Shown here one piece after another: positions 16,868 through 25,331 of a stretch of DNA of 48,003 nt. Each line of letters opens with the position of its first letter. Within the stretch, counting starts at the first letter, position 1. Both the position numbers and the translations under genes were made by a program. Source of the DNA: Flavobacteriales bacterium (GTDB taxonomy: Bacteria; Bacteroidota; Bacteroidia; Flavobacteriales_F; PHOS-HE28). Location of the stretch: NCBI GenBank assembly GCA_016717225.1, contig JADKGB010000025.1, positions 1-48,003 of the forward strand, given 5' to 3'. The notes below the pieces were generated by a model. It was given only the letters and a program-made list of their open reading frames with translations, made no database searches and was not told the origin of the DNA.

Positions 16868-17566
16868 ATGATTGCACGCGCATTAACGCACAAACTCGTT
16901 TTTCTACTGGCATTACTGCCTGCGGAAGGGGCTTTGTGGGCACAAGAGGGCATGGCCGCCCGGCGCTCCTTGGTGGAGCTGAATACCCCGCAGGGTCGCA
17001 TGATACTGGCCCTTTTCAATGAAACGCCCCAACACCGCGACAATTTCCTGGAATTGGTGCGAACGCGCTATTACGACAGCACGCTGGTACACCGAGCCAC
17101 GCCTGAATTTGTGATCGAGGGCGGCGATCCGGAAAGCAAAATTGCCGCTCCGGGTGCGCCATTGGGCAAAGGCGGCCCCGGGTATACCCTGGAAAGCGAA
17201 CCCCGAACCAGCCTTCACCCGTTCCGGGGGGCCTTGGCGGCAGCGCCCCCGAGCGGGCAAGAGGATCCGTTGAAGCGCACCCATGGCTCGCAATTCTTCA
17301 TTGTATTGGGCCGCAACTACGAGAACGCCGATCTGGACCGGCTGGCAGAACGGGCCAAAGCGCAGGGCGAAGAGTTGACTTTTTCCGCAGAAAGTCGAGC
17401 CGCCTACGGATCCATTGGCGGCCTTCCGCACATGGACGGCCACTACACCGTTTTCGGGGAGGTGTTGGAAGGCCTCGACGTGTTGGATGCCATAGCCAAC
17501 CAACCGTGCAACCAGGAAGACAGACCCCTTACCGATGTGCGCATTTGGATGCGCGAACTGCCATGA
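16868..17566 (+). CDS. Exported cyclophilin-type peptidyl-prolyl cis-trans isomerase
   Basis: The 232-residue protein starts with a signal peptide (MIARALTHKLVFLLALLPAEGALWA), so it should act in the periplasm as a folding catalyst. The cyclophilin domain shows RYYDSTLVHRATPEFVIEGG, the active-site region THGSQFFIVLG and the closing HYTVFGEVLEGLDVLDAI. A loop of about 25 residues (YENADLDRLAERAKAQGEEL) is inserted after the active site, as in some Bacteroidota isomerases. An upstream in-frame TTG at 16856 adds four residues and is less likely than the ATG. The stop overlaps the pheS start (ATGA), so the two genes are coupled. Confidence 0.9.
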   Translation: MIARALTHKLVFLLALLPAEGALWAQEGMAARRSLVELNTPQGRMILALFNETPQHRDNFLELVRTRYYDSTLVHRATPEFVIEGGDPESKIAAPGAPLGKGGPGYTLESEPRTSLHPFRGALAAAPPSGQEDPLKRTHGSQFFIVLGRNYENADLDRLAERAKAQGEELTFSAESRAAYGSIGGLPHMDGHYTVFGEVLEGLDVLDAIANQPCNQEDRPLTDVRIWMRELP

Positions 17567-18630
17567 GCTTGAAAGACAGGATCGAAAAACTGGAAGCGGA
17601 GATCGCCGCGGCCGCAGCCAAAACCGCTGAGGAAGTTGAGCGCTTCCGCGTGAGCATGTTGGGGCGCAATGGCACGGTAACGTCGCTGTTCGAAGAATTC
17701 AAGCAGGTCGCTTCCGAGGAGAAACGTGAGTTCGGGCAGCGGATGAACAAGCTGAAGCAGAGCGCCCAAGCACGTTGGGAAGAGATGAAGTCCGGCATTG
17801 ATCAAGGGCCTGCGAGCGAACAAGGCGAGACCGACCCAACGCGTCCGGCCCTTGGCGAAAGCGTCGGCAGCTTGCACCCGATCAGCATTGTACGCCAGCG
17901 CATCATCGATGTCTTCGCCCGCATCGGTTACACGGTTAGCCAGGGCCCCGAGGTAGAAGACGACCACCACAACTTCAGCGCGCTGAATTTCGCACCGGAC
18001 CATCCTGCCCGAGACATGCAGGACACTTTTTTCGTTGAGCCATTGGACCGCTCCAACCAAGAAATCGATCCTGCAAAAGTCCTCGCACTGCGCACCCATA
18101 CGAGCAGCGTGCAAGTGCGGGTGATGGAGAATTCCAAACCGCCGATCCGCACCATATCACCCGGTCGCGTTTATCGCAATGAAGCCATCAGTGCGCGTGC
18201 CCACTGCATGTTCCACCAAGTAGAGGGGCTTTATGTGGACAAGGGCGTGAGCTTCGCGGAGTTGAAAGGCACCTTGGACTATTTCGCCAAGAGCATCTTC
18301 GGCCCGAACGTGGCGATCCGCATGCGGCCCAGCTATTTCCCGTTCACCGAACCCAGTGCAGAGGTAGATATGAGCTGCTCGATCTGTGAGGGCAAAGGCT
18401 GCAACGTGTGCAAGCACAGCGGCTGGGTGGAGATCATGGGTTGTGGTATGGTCGATCCAGCTGTGCTGAAGAATTGTGGCATCGACCCTGACGTGTATTC
18501 CGGATTCGCATTCGGCATGGGCGTGGAGCGGATCGCGCAATTGCTCTATCGCGTTCCGGATCTGCGTTTGTATTGGGAGAACGATGTTCGTTTCCTGGAG
18601 CAGTTCTCGGACGGTGCGTTTCGGGCGTAG
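17563..18630 (+). CDS. pheS: Phenylalanyl-tRNA synthetase alpha subunit
   Basis: PheS forms the catalytic half of the alpha2-beta2 enzyme that charges tRNA-Phe. The 355-residue product has an N-terminal coiled coil (LKDRIEKLEAEIAAAAAKTAEEVERF), then the class II core with RTISPGRVYRNEAISARAHC (motif 2), FTEPSAEVDMSC and GFAFGMGVERIAQLLY (motif 3). A knuckle with CSICEGKGCNVCKHSGW interrupts the core, as in many bacterial PheS proteins that carry a zinc-type insert. The start is the ATG inside the cyclophilin stop. No pheT is present in the window, so the two subunits are encoded apart, which is common in Bacteroidota. Confidence 0.96.
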   Translation: MSLKDRIEKLEAEIAAAAAKTAEEVERFRVSMLGRNGTVTSLFEEFKQVASEEKREFGQRMNKLKQSAQARWEEMKSGIDQGPASEQGETDPTRPALGESVGSLHPISIVRQRIIDVFARIGYTVSQGPEVEDDHHNFSALNFAPDHPARDMQDTFFVEPLDRSNQEIDPAKVLALRTHTSSVQVRVMENSKPPIRTISPGRVYRNEAISARAHCMFHQVEGLYVDKGVSFAELKGTLDYFAKSIFGPNVAIRMRPSYFPFTEPSAEVDMSCSICEGKGCNVCKHSGWVEIMGCGMVDPAVLKNCGIDPDVYSGFAFGMGVERIAQLLYRVPDLRLYWENDVRFLEQFSDGAFRA

Positions 18631-18639
18631 GAACGCCAT

Positions 18640-18655
18640 TCAGCGAAGTCGCTGA
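18640..18655 (+). terminator. Small hairpin after pheS
   Basis: TCAGCG (18640-18645) and CGCTGA (18650-18655) form a six-base stem with the loop AAGT, ten bases after the pheS stop. It is short and has no U-run. Confidence 0.25.
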
Positions 18656-18672
18656 TGAACTCCCAACATTGA

Positions 18673-19914
18673 ATGAGCGATCCATTCGAAACTGATGTGC
18701 TCATCGTGGGAGCAGGGCCTGGGGGTTGCGCTGCCGCTTTATCGTTGGCAAAACATGGCGTGAAAACGCTTCTGGTTGACAAAGCGACATTTCCGAGGGA
18801 CAAAGTGTGTGGAGATGCATTGAGCGGAAAAGTGATGCGTGTGTTGGACAGGCTTGCTCCCGATGTAGGTGTGGCGCTCAGGGCTGATGCCCGTCAATTC
18901 CCGAGTTGGGGTGTAACGTTCACTGCGCCCAGCGGCCGATCCTTGCGTGTGCCGTTCAGCCGGAACACGGGTACCGGTGATGCGCCTGGAGCGATCATGG
19001 CGCGCCTCGATTTGGATCAACTATTACTGGACAAAGTCCGCGCAACGCTTGGTATTGCTGTGATCACCGGCACTGCCCTGAACCGGTTCGAACGAACCAA
19101 TGCTGGCTGGCGAGTGACCAACGAGCAGCGATCCATCGAGATCAACTGTCGCTTGGTGATCGCTGCCGATGGCGCCAATTCGTATTTCGCCCGGCATGTG
19201 GCTGGCCTCGAAATGGACCCACAACATCATTGCGCTGGAGTGCGTGCCTACTTCAACGGGGTTACTGACCTGGATCAACAAGGTTTTATCGAACTCATTT
19301 TCCTGAAGGAACTTCTGCCCGGGTATTTGTGGATCTTTCCATTGCCAAATGGCCGCGCTAATGTTGGCTTGGGTCTGCGCAGCGATGTTGTGCGCAAGCG
19401 ACGCACGGACCTGAAGGCCACCATGAAGCGGTTGATCGCCGAGCATCCGCAATTGAGGCACAGGTTCGCGAACGCACGCATGGAGGGCCCCATCCAAGGA
19501 CTCGGTCTTCCGTTGGCTAGCAAACGCAGGGCGCTAAGTGGCAAAGGGTTTTTGCTCGTGGGCGATGCTGGGCACTTGATCGACCCGTTCACTGGCGAAG
19601 GCATCAGCCATGCGATGATCAGCGGAATGCACGCAGGTGATGTGGCGGCGGAATGGCTGAACGGCAATGCGCACCTGGCGGATCATGACATCCGTGTGTG
19701 GAAGCGGCTCGGGAAGGAACTGGCCATAAGCACACGATTACAACAATTGGCGAACCACCCGTGGCTCTTCAACCTGGTAGTGAACAAGGCCATCAAAAAT
19801 CCGGCGCTTGCGGATACCATCAGCAGCATGTTCAACGACCTCGACATGCGTGCGCAACTCAAAAAGCCCGCCTTCTACTTGCGACTGTTGTTCGGTGGAA
19901 AGGGTCAAGGTTGA
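18673..19914 (+). CDS. FAD-dependent oxidoreductase of the geranylgeranyl reductase family
   Basis: The 413-residue protein has the FAD-binding dinucleotide motif VGAGPGGCAAALSLAKHG near the N terminus, the second segment VIAADGANSYFAR, and the late FAD motif LVGDAGHLIDPFTGEGISHAM. This layout fits the flavoproteins that saturate isoprenoid double bonds or act on lipids and quinones; the exact substrate is unknown. The gene is not next to chlorophyll or archaeal lipid genes, so a role in menaquinone or carotenoid metabolism is only a guess. The last ten bases overlap the end of the converging STAS-like gene. Confidence 0.85.
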   Translation: MSDPFETDVLIVGAGPGGCAAALSLAKHGVKTLLVDKATFPRDKVCGDALSGKVMRVLDRLAPDVGVALRADARQFPSWGVTFTAPSGRSLRVPFSRNTGTGDAPGAIMARLDLDQLLLDKVRATLGIAVITGTALNRFERTNAGWRVTNEQRSIEINCRLVIAADGANSYFARHVAGLEMDPQHHCAGVRAYFNGVTDLDQQGFIELIFLKELLPGYLWIFPLPNGRANVGLGLRSDVVRKRRTDLKATMKRLIAEHPQLRHRFANARMEGPIQGLGLPLASKRRALSGKGFLLVGDAGHLIDPFTGEGISHAMISGMHAGDVAAEWLNGNAHLADHDIRVWKRLGKELAISTRLQQLANHPWLFNLVVNKAIKNPALADTISSMFNDLDMRAQLKKPAFYLRLLFGGKGQG

Positions 19915-20312
19915 TCCACCGGTTTTTCCAGTTCAAGCGAAAGCCAATTCCGAGCTTCGGTCTTTGTTCTGAAAATACCGCTACTGAAACGCGGCGGGTA
20001 GTATGCCAGAAAAAGCCTGAACATGGTTTCCAAAAGCGTCGTATCCACAACAACGGCCAGCGCGCGAAGTCCTTTTGCGATCTCCGGGTCGGCATAATGG
20101 TTCACACTCACCACGACGGGATCCAAGTCCACATCGTTCGGCAACACCAGCAAAACACCCACCGGGGTATTGCCAGCCAATCTTCGCCGTTCAGCGATCA
20201 GCTCACTGATACCAACAAGGTCGAAAAAGGCACCAGGTTTCACCCTGATCTCCAAACGGTCTTTCCCGTTCATCTCCAGAACGGCCAGCCGGGTTTCCGA
20301 TCGCAATGACAT
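19905..20312 (-). CDS. Small STAS/SpoIIAA-like domain protein (DUF7793-like)
   Basis: The 135-residue product has no signal peptide or membrane segment. It begins MSLRSETRLAVLEMNGKDRLEIRVKPG and has alternating strands and helices, with TPVGVLLVLPNDVDLDP and ALAVVVDTTLLETMFRLFLAYY. The closing segment SGIFRTKTEARNWL is typical of SpoIIAA/STAS-like folds in which a final helix follows an EAxxWL motif. Such proteins are thought to bind partner proteins or lipids, but no role is known for this group. An alternative ATG lies ten codons upstream (20342). The stop overlaps the end of the flavoprotein gene by ten bases. Confidence 0.75.
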   Translation of the reverse strand: MSLRSETRLAVLEMNGKDRLEIRVKPGAFFDLVGISELIAERRRLAGNTPVGVLLVLPNDVDLDPVVVSVNHYADPEIAKGLRALAVVVDTTLLETMFRLFLAYYPPRFSSGIFRTKTEARNWLSLELEKPVDQP

Positions 20313-20469
20313 GTTATCAAGGGGAGTTGATAAGGGCAACAAGGTGGTCGATCCATGAACACATGTCCAATTTATTGCAACCTACTTGTCCTTTCGCCGA
20401 TAGTCCTTGGCAGAAGGCCAGAAAACGACGGGATCGATCATCTTCGCAGTCCGCCCTATCCGAACCACG

Positions 20470-21111
20470 TTGTCGAACATCCGTATTCTCGTAACCGACC
20501 CTGTTGAACTGATAGCCGACGGCCTGCGTGCCCGCTTGGCCGATATCCCCGACATGAAGGTGGTCGCTTACGCCGCCACGGGAAAAGAATTGTTGGAGCA
20601 CCTCGCTGAAGCGGAAATAGACCTTGTGTTGATCGAAGTATCCATGCCCGGCATGGATGGTATTGATGCCACCCGGGAAGTGCGCAAGCGATATCCCAAC
20701 GTGAAACTATTGGCCCATTCAGTCCTCACGGACATAGAGTACGTCAACAGCATGCGCATTGAAGGTGCCTCAGGCTATTTGGCGAAAAGCGCACCGGTGC
20801 AGGAGATCATACATGCCATCCGGGTGATCATGGGCGGCGAAGAGTACCTGAGCCCCACGGTGAGCGCAAGTCTGGACGCCGGATACAAATTCACCGGAAA
20901 GCGGATGGATGGTGATTACGTGGGCCTAACACATCGGGAGCGCGAGATCATCCGCATGATCGCGGAGGAGAAAACCAACGAGGAGATCAGTGCTTTGCTT
21001 TTTTTGAGCCTTGAGACCGTTAAAACGCACCGCAAGAACTTGATGACCAAGCTGAACGTGCGCAGTGCTGCTGGTCTGGTGAAGTATGCCGTGGACCGGC
21101 GCTGGATCTGA
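20470..21111 (+). CDS. LuxR/NarL-type response regulator with Glu at the phospho-acceptor position
   Basis: The protein (213 residues from the TTG at 20470) has an N-terminal receiver domain and a C-terminal LuxR DNA-binding domain (LTHREREIIRMIAEEKTNEE, with the recognition helix in LSLETVKTHRKNLMTKL). In the receiver, the segment that normally reads LLDxxMPG is LIEVSMPG, so the phospho-acceptor Asp is replaced by Glu56 (codon GAA at 20635-20637). The acidic pair is reduced to TD (Thr9-Asp10). Ser84 and Lys106 are kept. The domain is therefore unlikely to be phosphorylated normally and may be always active or use another signal. No histidine kinase is adjacent. A longer frame from the TTG at 20407 is possible. 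Neither frame has an ATG at the start. Confidence 0.88.
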   Translation: MSNIRILVTDPVELIADGLRARLADIPDMKVVAYAATGKELLEHLAEAEIDLVLIEVSMPGMDGIDATREVRKRYPNVKLLAHSVLTDIEYVNSMRIEGASGYLAKSAPVQEIIHAIRVIMGGEEYLSPTVSASLDAGYKFTGKRMDGDYVGLTHREREIIRMIAEEKTNEEISALLFLSLETVKTHRKNLMTKLNVRSAAGLVKYAVDRRWI

Positions 21112-21253
21112 GCGCATCGGAGCGGGTATGGGTCAGGGTTGCCGGATGTTGGTTTTTGGGGCCATCCATCTATAAAATACCCCTTTGTGGGTATTGCGAC
21201 AGCCCATGGGAAACGGGAGTTTTGACCCGTCAGACAACACAACTCGCACGACG

Positions 21254-21775
21254 ATGAAAAAGCCCACCCTGTTCAACTTTCAAGCAGCCGACGTTTCTGC
21301 TTTGATGATGCTCTTCGGCTTTGCACTAGCCGCACCTGCTGCTTTCGCAGCCGATGAAGTGACGATCTCCGGGCGGCTTTCTGCCGATGAACTGGCCATG
21401 ACCGACGCGGTCCTGGTTGTCGAATTGAACGAAGACCTCTGCATAGAAAGCACCTTGCTGCCCAACGGAAAATTCGAGTTCAAGCTGCCGGTCGGTTCCA
21501 AGGCACGCTTGGTATTTGAAAAACCAGGCTACAAAACCAAAGAGGTACTGGTTGACACCAAGAACGCTTTGAACACTCCACAAGCCCGCAAAGCGAACAA
21601 GAACGTTGAATTCGCTGTGGTGCTGGAATCCGTTGAAGAACGCAAGTTCGAAGCCTACATCGGCCCCGTGGGCTACATCCAATTCGTGAATGGCACAGGC
21701 ATCATGCGCATACGGCACGATGAGCGCACTGTCGAAGTAATTGGTGAACCCATCATGATCCGTAAAGAAGAATGA
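21254..21775 (+). CDS. Exported protein with a carboxypeptidase-regulatory-like beta domain
   Basis: The 173-residue product carries a signal peptide (hydrophobic VSALMMLFGFALAAPAAFA, probable cleavage after AFA). The mature part begins EVTISGRLSADELAMTDAVLVVELN, continues with LLPNGKFEFKLPVGSKARLVFEKPGY and resembles the start of a carboxypeptidase-regulatory-like or transthyretin-like beta sandwich. The last 50 residues (YIGPVGYIQFVNGTGIMRIR) are not recognised. No T9SS sorting domain is seen. A strong hairpin follows. The product is probably periplasmic; no function can be given. Confidence 0.75.
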   Translation: MKKPTLFNFQAADVSALMMLFGFALAAPAAFAADEVTISGRLSADELAMTDAVLVVELNEDLCIESTLLPNGKFEFKLPVGSKARLVFEKPGYKTKEVLVDTKNALNTPQARKANKNVEFAVVLESVEERKFEAYIGPVGYIQFVNGTGIMRIRHDERTVEVIGEPIMIRKEE

Positions 21776-21813
21776 TCCACCCAGGCTCTCACTTCCCTGA
21801 TGGCCTGCAATGG

Positions 21814-21844
21814 CGAACCCCGGCACTCTCCCGCCGGGGTTTCG
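21814..21844. terminator. Bidirectional hairpin between two convergent genes
   Basis: CGAACCCCGGC (21814-21824) faces GCCGGGGTTTCG (21833-21844), giving a stem of eleven base pairs with one bulged T. It lies between the stop of the exported-protein gene (21775) and the stop of the converging acyl-CoA dehydrogenase gene (21858) and can serve both. Confidence 0.65.
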
Positions 21845-21857
21845 CATATTTGATCGG

Positions 21858-23078
21858 CTACTTGAACGCCGCCAAGCCCGTCACCTCCATACCGGTGATC
21901 AACAGGTGGATATCGTGTGTGCCTTCGTAGGTAACCACGCTTTCGAGGTTCATCATATGTCGCATGATGGGGTACTCGTTGGTGATGCCCATGCCCCCCA
22001 GGATCTGGCGTGCTTCACGAGCCACGCTCATCGCAAGGGCCACATTGTTGCGCTTCGCCATGCTGATCTGGGCAGTGCTGGCGCGGCCTTCGTTGCGCAA
22101 GACACCAAGACGCCAAGTGAGCAGCTGCGCTTTGGTGATCTCCGTGATCATCTCTGCGAGCTTCTTCTGCGTAAGTTGGAACTGACCAATGGGTTTATCG
22201 AACTGGATGCGCTGTTTCGCATAACGAAGTGCCGTATCGTAGCACTCCATGGCCACACCAAGTGTTCCCCAAGCGATGCCGTAACGGGCACTATCCAAGC
22301 AACCCAGCGGAGCGCCAAGGCCACTTTTGTTCGGAAGCAAGTTGGCCTTGGGAACCTTCACATTGTCGAACACCAGCTCGCCTGTAGGGCTTGCACGTAA
22401 GGAAAGCTTGCCATGCGTGGTTGGCGTAGTGAAACCCGGCATACCGCGCTCCACCAGAAGGCCATGGATCCGGCCCTCCGCATTCTCGGCCTTGGCCCAA
22501 ACAACGGCAACGTCGGCCAACGGGCTGTTGCTGATCCACATTTTCGCACCATTGAGCAGGTAGTGATCGCCTTTGTCCACGAAAGTGGTGACCATGCCCC
22601 CGGGGTTGCTGCCGTGGTCCGGTTCGGTAAGGCCGAAACATCCGATCTTCTTGCCAGCGGCGAGTTGGGGCAACCACTTCATCTTTTGCTCCTCGCTCCC
22701 GTACTTCCAGATCGGGTACATCACCAAAGACCCCTGCACGCTACAGAGGCTGCGAAGTCCGCTATCCACCCGTTCGATCTCCTGCATGATCAATCCGTAA
22801 CTGATCTGGTCGAGACCCATGCCACCATATTCCACGGGCACCATGGGGCCGAACGCACCGATCTCCGCAAGGCCAGGAATGATCTCCGGATGGAACAGTT
22901 CCTTTTCGAACGCTTCTTCAATGATGGGCTTCAGGTGCTTGCTAACATGCTTTCGCGCGGTGTCGCGGATCAGCTTGTGCTCCTCTGTCAAAAGCTCATC
23001 CACGAGATAGTGGTCGTGGGCTTGGAACTGGTCTGTGGCGGAGCTCTTTTGAGCTGGCGCTGTCTTGGTGATGCTCAT
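21858..23078 (-). CDS. Glutaryl-CoA dehydrogenase-like acyl-CoA dehydrogenase
   Basis: The enzyme oxidises and decarboxylates glutaryl-CoA to crotonyl-CoA in lysine and tryptophan breakdown, using FAD. The 406-residue product shows the flavin-binding segments CFGLTEPDHGSNPGG and KMWISNSPLADVAVVWA, and QILGGMGITNEYP. The segment TYEGTHDIH holds the catalytic Glu (about residue 385) at the position shared by glutaryl-CoA dehydrogenases. The start at MSITKTAPAQ is chosen because the TACTTTTG promoter box (23112-23119) lies within the longer frame that reaches 23201. Electrons should pass to an electron-transfer flavoprotein, which is not in the window. Confidence 0.88.
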   Translation of the reverse strand: MSITKTAPAQKSSATDQFQAHDHYLVDELLTEEHKLIRDTARKHVSKHLKPIIEEAFEKELFHPEIIPGLAEIGAFGPMVPVEYGGMGLDQISYGLIMQEIERVDSGLRSLCSVQGSLVMYPIWKYGSEEQKMKWLPQLAAGKKIGCFGLTEPDHGSNPGGMVTTFVDKGDHYLLNGAKMWISNSPLADVAVVWAKAENAEGRIHGLLVERGMPGFTTPTTHGKLSLRASPTGELVFDNVKVPKANLLPNKSGLGAPLGCLDSARYGIAWGTLGVAMECYDTALRYAKQRIQFDKPIGQFQLTQKKLAEMITEITKAQLLTWRLGVLRNEGRASTAQISMAKRNNVALAMSVAREARQILGGMGITNEYPIMRHMMNLESVVTYEGTHDIHLLITGMEVTGLAAFK

Positions 23079-23111
23079 CAGGTCGGAAATTTCTCTGTTG
23101 AAGGGGGGGTG

Positions 23112-23119
23112 CAAAAGTA
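23112..23119 (-). promoter_or_regulatory. Promoter -7 box TACTTTTG upstream of the acyl-CoA dehydrogenase gene
   Basis: The minus strand reads TACTTTTGCACCCC, an exact TAnnTTTG match with the GCACC extension, 33 bases before the ATG. Confidence 0.55.
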
Positions 23120-23173
23120 GGTTGGGAGACGGCGCCGGGTTCCAAACTACCGATCCAACTTTGCAACTTGAAC

Positions 23174-23860
23174 ATGGACAGCCTTCGCGCAACGGACCCA
23201 CTTGCCGCCAACTGGGTGGTCATAGTGCTGCTCATTGCATTTGGCGCTATGGGCTGGGTCAATCTGGTATCGCCTCGCAAGTGGGCGCTACTTCGGCGTT
23301 CCTTCCTCACTGATCGGCTGGGCAGGCAAAGTCTACGTGACGAATTGGACATTCAGGACCGCACATTGGTTGGATTGGTGGTTGTGGCTTGTGCCCTTTT
23401 TGCCTTGTTCGCCAGCCAGGTGGCGGTCCTTCATGGGGGCGCTACGGGTGGGTCAGCTTTGTGGGCGCGGTTTTTCGGGATCGGGCTGGGAGTAGTGCTT
23501 CTGCAAGTAGCACTTGTCCGGCTCACTGGAACTGTTTTCCAAGGGGATGGTGGGCTTACCGAATACCTCTACACTTTGCTTGTCTTCCATGTTGTTGCTG
23601 GCCTGTTGCTTTTACCGATCACGAGCATGGTAGCCTTTCCGCATCAGCTGGCATGGCGCGGCTGGCTGATCATCTTGGGGCTAGGCATCCTTTCCTTGGC
23701 TACTCTCTTCCGATGGGTGCGGGCGGCCCTGGTAGGGGTGGGGGAAGGGGTACCGGTCCGTTACATTTTCATCTACCTTTGCGCGCTTGAAATTTTGCCG
23801 GTCGCACTTCTACTCCAGCAGTTGCGTTCCACTGTCACGATACCTTCCCTCACCCATTAA
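23174..23860 (+). CDS. DUF4271 integral membrane protein
   Basis: The 228-residue product has about six hydrophobic segments (for example WVVIVLLIAFGAMGWV, LVGLVVVACALFALFASQ, YLYTLLVFHVVAGLLLLPI and WLIILGLGILSLATLF). The closing segment RYIFIYLCALEILPVALL is the usual end of DUF4271 proteins. The function is unknown. In Bacteroidota the family lies next to uroporphyrinogen-III synthase, as here, where hemD starts 12 bases downstream; the gene is the first of the operon that runs to 28.6 kb. A near-match promoter box CAACTTTG (23156-23163) is followed by CAAC and lies just before the ATG. Confidence 0.85.
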   Translation: MDSLRATDPLAANWVVIVLLIAFGAMGWVNLVSPRKWALLRRSFLTDRLGRQSLRDELDIQDRTLVGLVVVACALFALFASQVAVLHGGATGGSALWARFFGIGLGVVLLQVALVRLTGTVFQGDGGLTEYLYTLLVFHVVAGLLLLPITSMVAFPHQLAWRGWLIILGLGILSLATLFRWVRAALVGVGEGVPVRYIFIYLCALEILPVALLLQQLRSTVTIPSLTH

Positions 23861-23872
23861 GTCGAAGCGGCC

Positions 23873-24631
23873 TTGAAGATCAAGACCATCCTCGTTTCGC
23901 AGCCTGAGCCAACAGACGACAAGAATCCGTACGTCGATCTGTCAAAGAAGTTCAGCCTGAAGATCGACTTCCGTCCCTTCATCAAGATCGAAGCGGTGAA
24001 CGGACAGGATTTCAGGCAAGAGCGGATCAACATCCTGGAGCACTCGGCCATTGTGCTTACCAGCCGGAATTCAGTGGACCATTTCTTTCGCATGTGCAAG
24101 GAATTGCGCCTCACTGTGCCGGAGAGCATGAAGTATTTTTGCGTGAGTGAAAGCGTCGCGTACTACGTGCAGAAATACATCGTGTACCGCAAGCGGAAAG
24201 TGTTCATTGGCAAGCAGAGTTTCAGTGACCTGATGGATGTGATCAAGAAGCACAAGGACGAGAAATACCTGGTGCCATGTAGTGACATCCAAAAGCAGGA
24301 GATCCCTGTTCTGCTTGACAAAGCTGCTGTGAAATACACCAATGCGGTATTCTACAAAACAGTTGCCAGCGACCTGAGCGACATGAAGGCATTGACCCAC
24401 GACATGCTGGTGTTCTTCAGCCCCGGCGGTATAGAAAGCCTGCGTAAGAACTTCCCCAAGTTCAAACAGAACGGTACAGTCATGGCCGCGTTCGGGCCAA
24501 CAACTGCGAAGGCGGTCAAGGATGCCGGGTTCAGATTGGACATCGAAGCTCCGATGCCTGAGGCCCCCAGCATGACAGGTGCGATCGAACTGTACCTGAA
24601 GAAGGCCGCGAAGGAGGCCAAAAAGAAATAG
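23873..24631 (+). CDS. hemD: Uroporphyrinogen-III synthase family protein
   Basis: This enzyme closes hydroxymethylbilane into uroporphyrinogen III with inversion of ring D. The 252-residue product begins at a TTG codon: the sequence KIKTILVSQPEP matches the expected N terminus and no ATG is available, so the TTG is well supported. Family features are VLTSRNSVDHFF, the linker CVSESVAYYVQKY, VPCSDIQKQEIPVLL and FFSPGGIESL, with FGPTTAKAVKDAG near the end. It follows DUF4271 by 12 bases. A second UroS domain is fused to HemC at 41.2-42.7 kb, so one of the two may have another role. Confidence 0.85.
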   Translation: MKIKTILVSQPEPTDDKNPYVDLSKKFSLKIDFRPFIKIEAVNGQDFRQERINILEHSAIVLTSRNSVDHFFRMCKELRLTVPESMKYFCVSESVAYYVQKYIVYRKRKVFIGKQSFSDLMDVIKKHKDEKYLVPCSDIQKQEIPVLLDKAAVKYTNAVFYKTVASDLSDMKALTHDMLVFFSPGGIESLRKNFPKFKQNGTVMAAFGPTTAKAVKDAGFRLDIEAPMPEAPSMTGAIELYLKKAAKEAKKK

Positions 24632-24675
24632 GCCACCCGCTGGTCATCCCCAGAACGCTCCAGCACTTTCCTGCC

Positions 24676-25110
24676 TTGGAAAAGGTGACGACATCATCAC
24701 CACGATCTACTTTCCGCAAACATGAGCGGCTCACAGGTCGCGATGCGTTCAACGCGGTGGTCAAACAAGGATCCGCTCTTAACGAAGCCCCCTTCCGGCT
24801 GGTAGGCCTGATCACGAAGATCGATACCACGTCGCCAGCACAGATCGCCTTCGCAGTGCCGAAGAGACATGTACGCCTGGCGAATGATCGCAACCGTATT
24901 CGACGCCTCGTACGCGAAGCCTACCGGCAGGACAAGGAGCAGTGGTACGCTGCATTGCGCGTGGCCGACAAACAATGTGCTTGGTTGCTGATCTATCAAT
25001 CTTCACAAACCTTGGCCTTTGCGGAGGTGCGCGCCAAACTTTCTTTGCTCATGGCTCGTTGGTTGAACAAGTACCTGCCGAACGCCACGGACAAGCCAAT
25101 GCCATCGTGA
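24676..25110 (+). CDS. rnpA: Ribonuclease P protein component
   Basis: RnpA assists the RNA subunit in removing 5' leaders from pre-tRNAs. The 144-residue product shows the family core: TFRKHERLTGRDAFNAVV, IAFAVPKRHVRLANDRNRIRRLVREAYR, in which RNRIRRLVREAYR is the RNR signature. The start is a TTG at 24676; a GTG at 24685 is an alternative. The gene is not next to rpmH, as in many other phyla, but between hemD and yidD, an arrangement found in Bacteroidota. Its stop overlaps the yidD GTG. Confidence 0.92.
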   Translation: MEKVTTSSPRSTFRKHERLTGRDAFNAVVKQGSALNEAPFRLVGLITKIDTTSPAQIAFAVPKRHVRLANDRNRIRRLVREAYRQDKEQWYAALRVADKQCAWLLIYQSSQTLAFAEVRAKLSLLMARWLNKYLPNATDKPMPS

Positions 25111-25319
25111 TCGCCAAACTCCTCATAGGCCTCGTGCGCATCTACCAATACACGTTGTCGCCGCTGCTCCCTGGCGCGTGCCGCTTCACGCCAAGCTGCA
25201 GCGCCTACGGCATTGATGCCTTGCGGAAACACGGTGCATGGCGCGGCGGTCGGCTCACGCTGAAGCGCTTTCTATCTTGCCATCCGTGGGGCGGTCACGG
25301 CCACGATCCCGTTCCCTGA
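25107..25319 (+). CDS. yidD: Membrane protein insertion efficiency factor YidD
   Basis: This 70-residue protein assists insertion of inner-membrane proteins together with YidC. It starts at the GTG overlapping the rnpA stop (GTGA) and reads VIAKLLIGLVRIYQYTLSPL. The family core CRFTPSCSAYGIDAL, with its conserved cysteines, and CHPWGGHGHDPVP follow. Its length is normal. Pairing with rnpA is nearly universal. The S41 protease gene begins 12 bases after the stop. Confidence 0.93.
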   Translation: MIAKLLIGLVRIYQYTLSPLLPGACRFTPSCSAYGIDALRKHGAWRGGRLTLKRFLSCHPWGGHGHDPVP

Positions 25320-25331
25320 ATTCCTCTGAAC

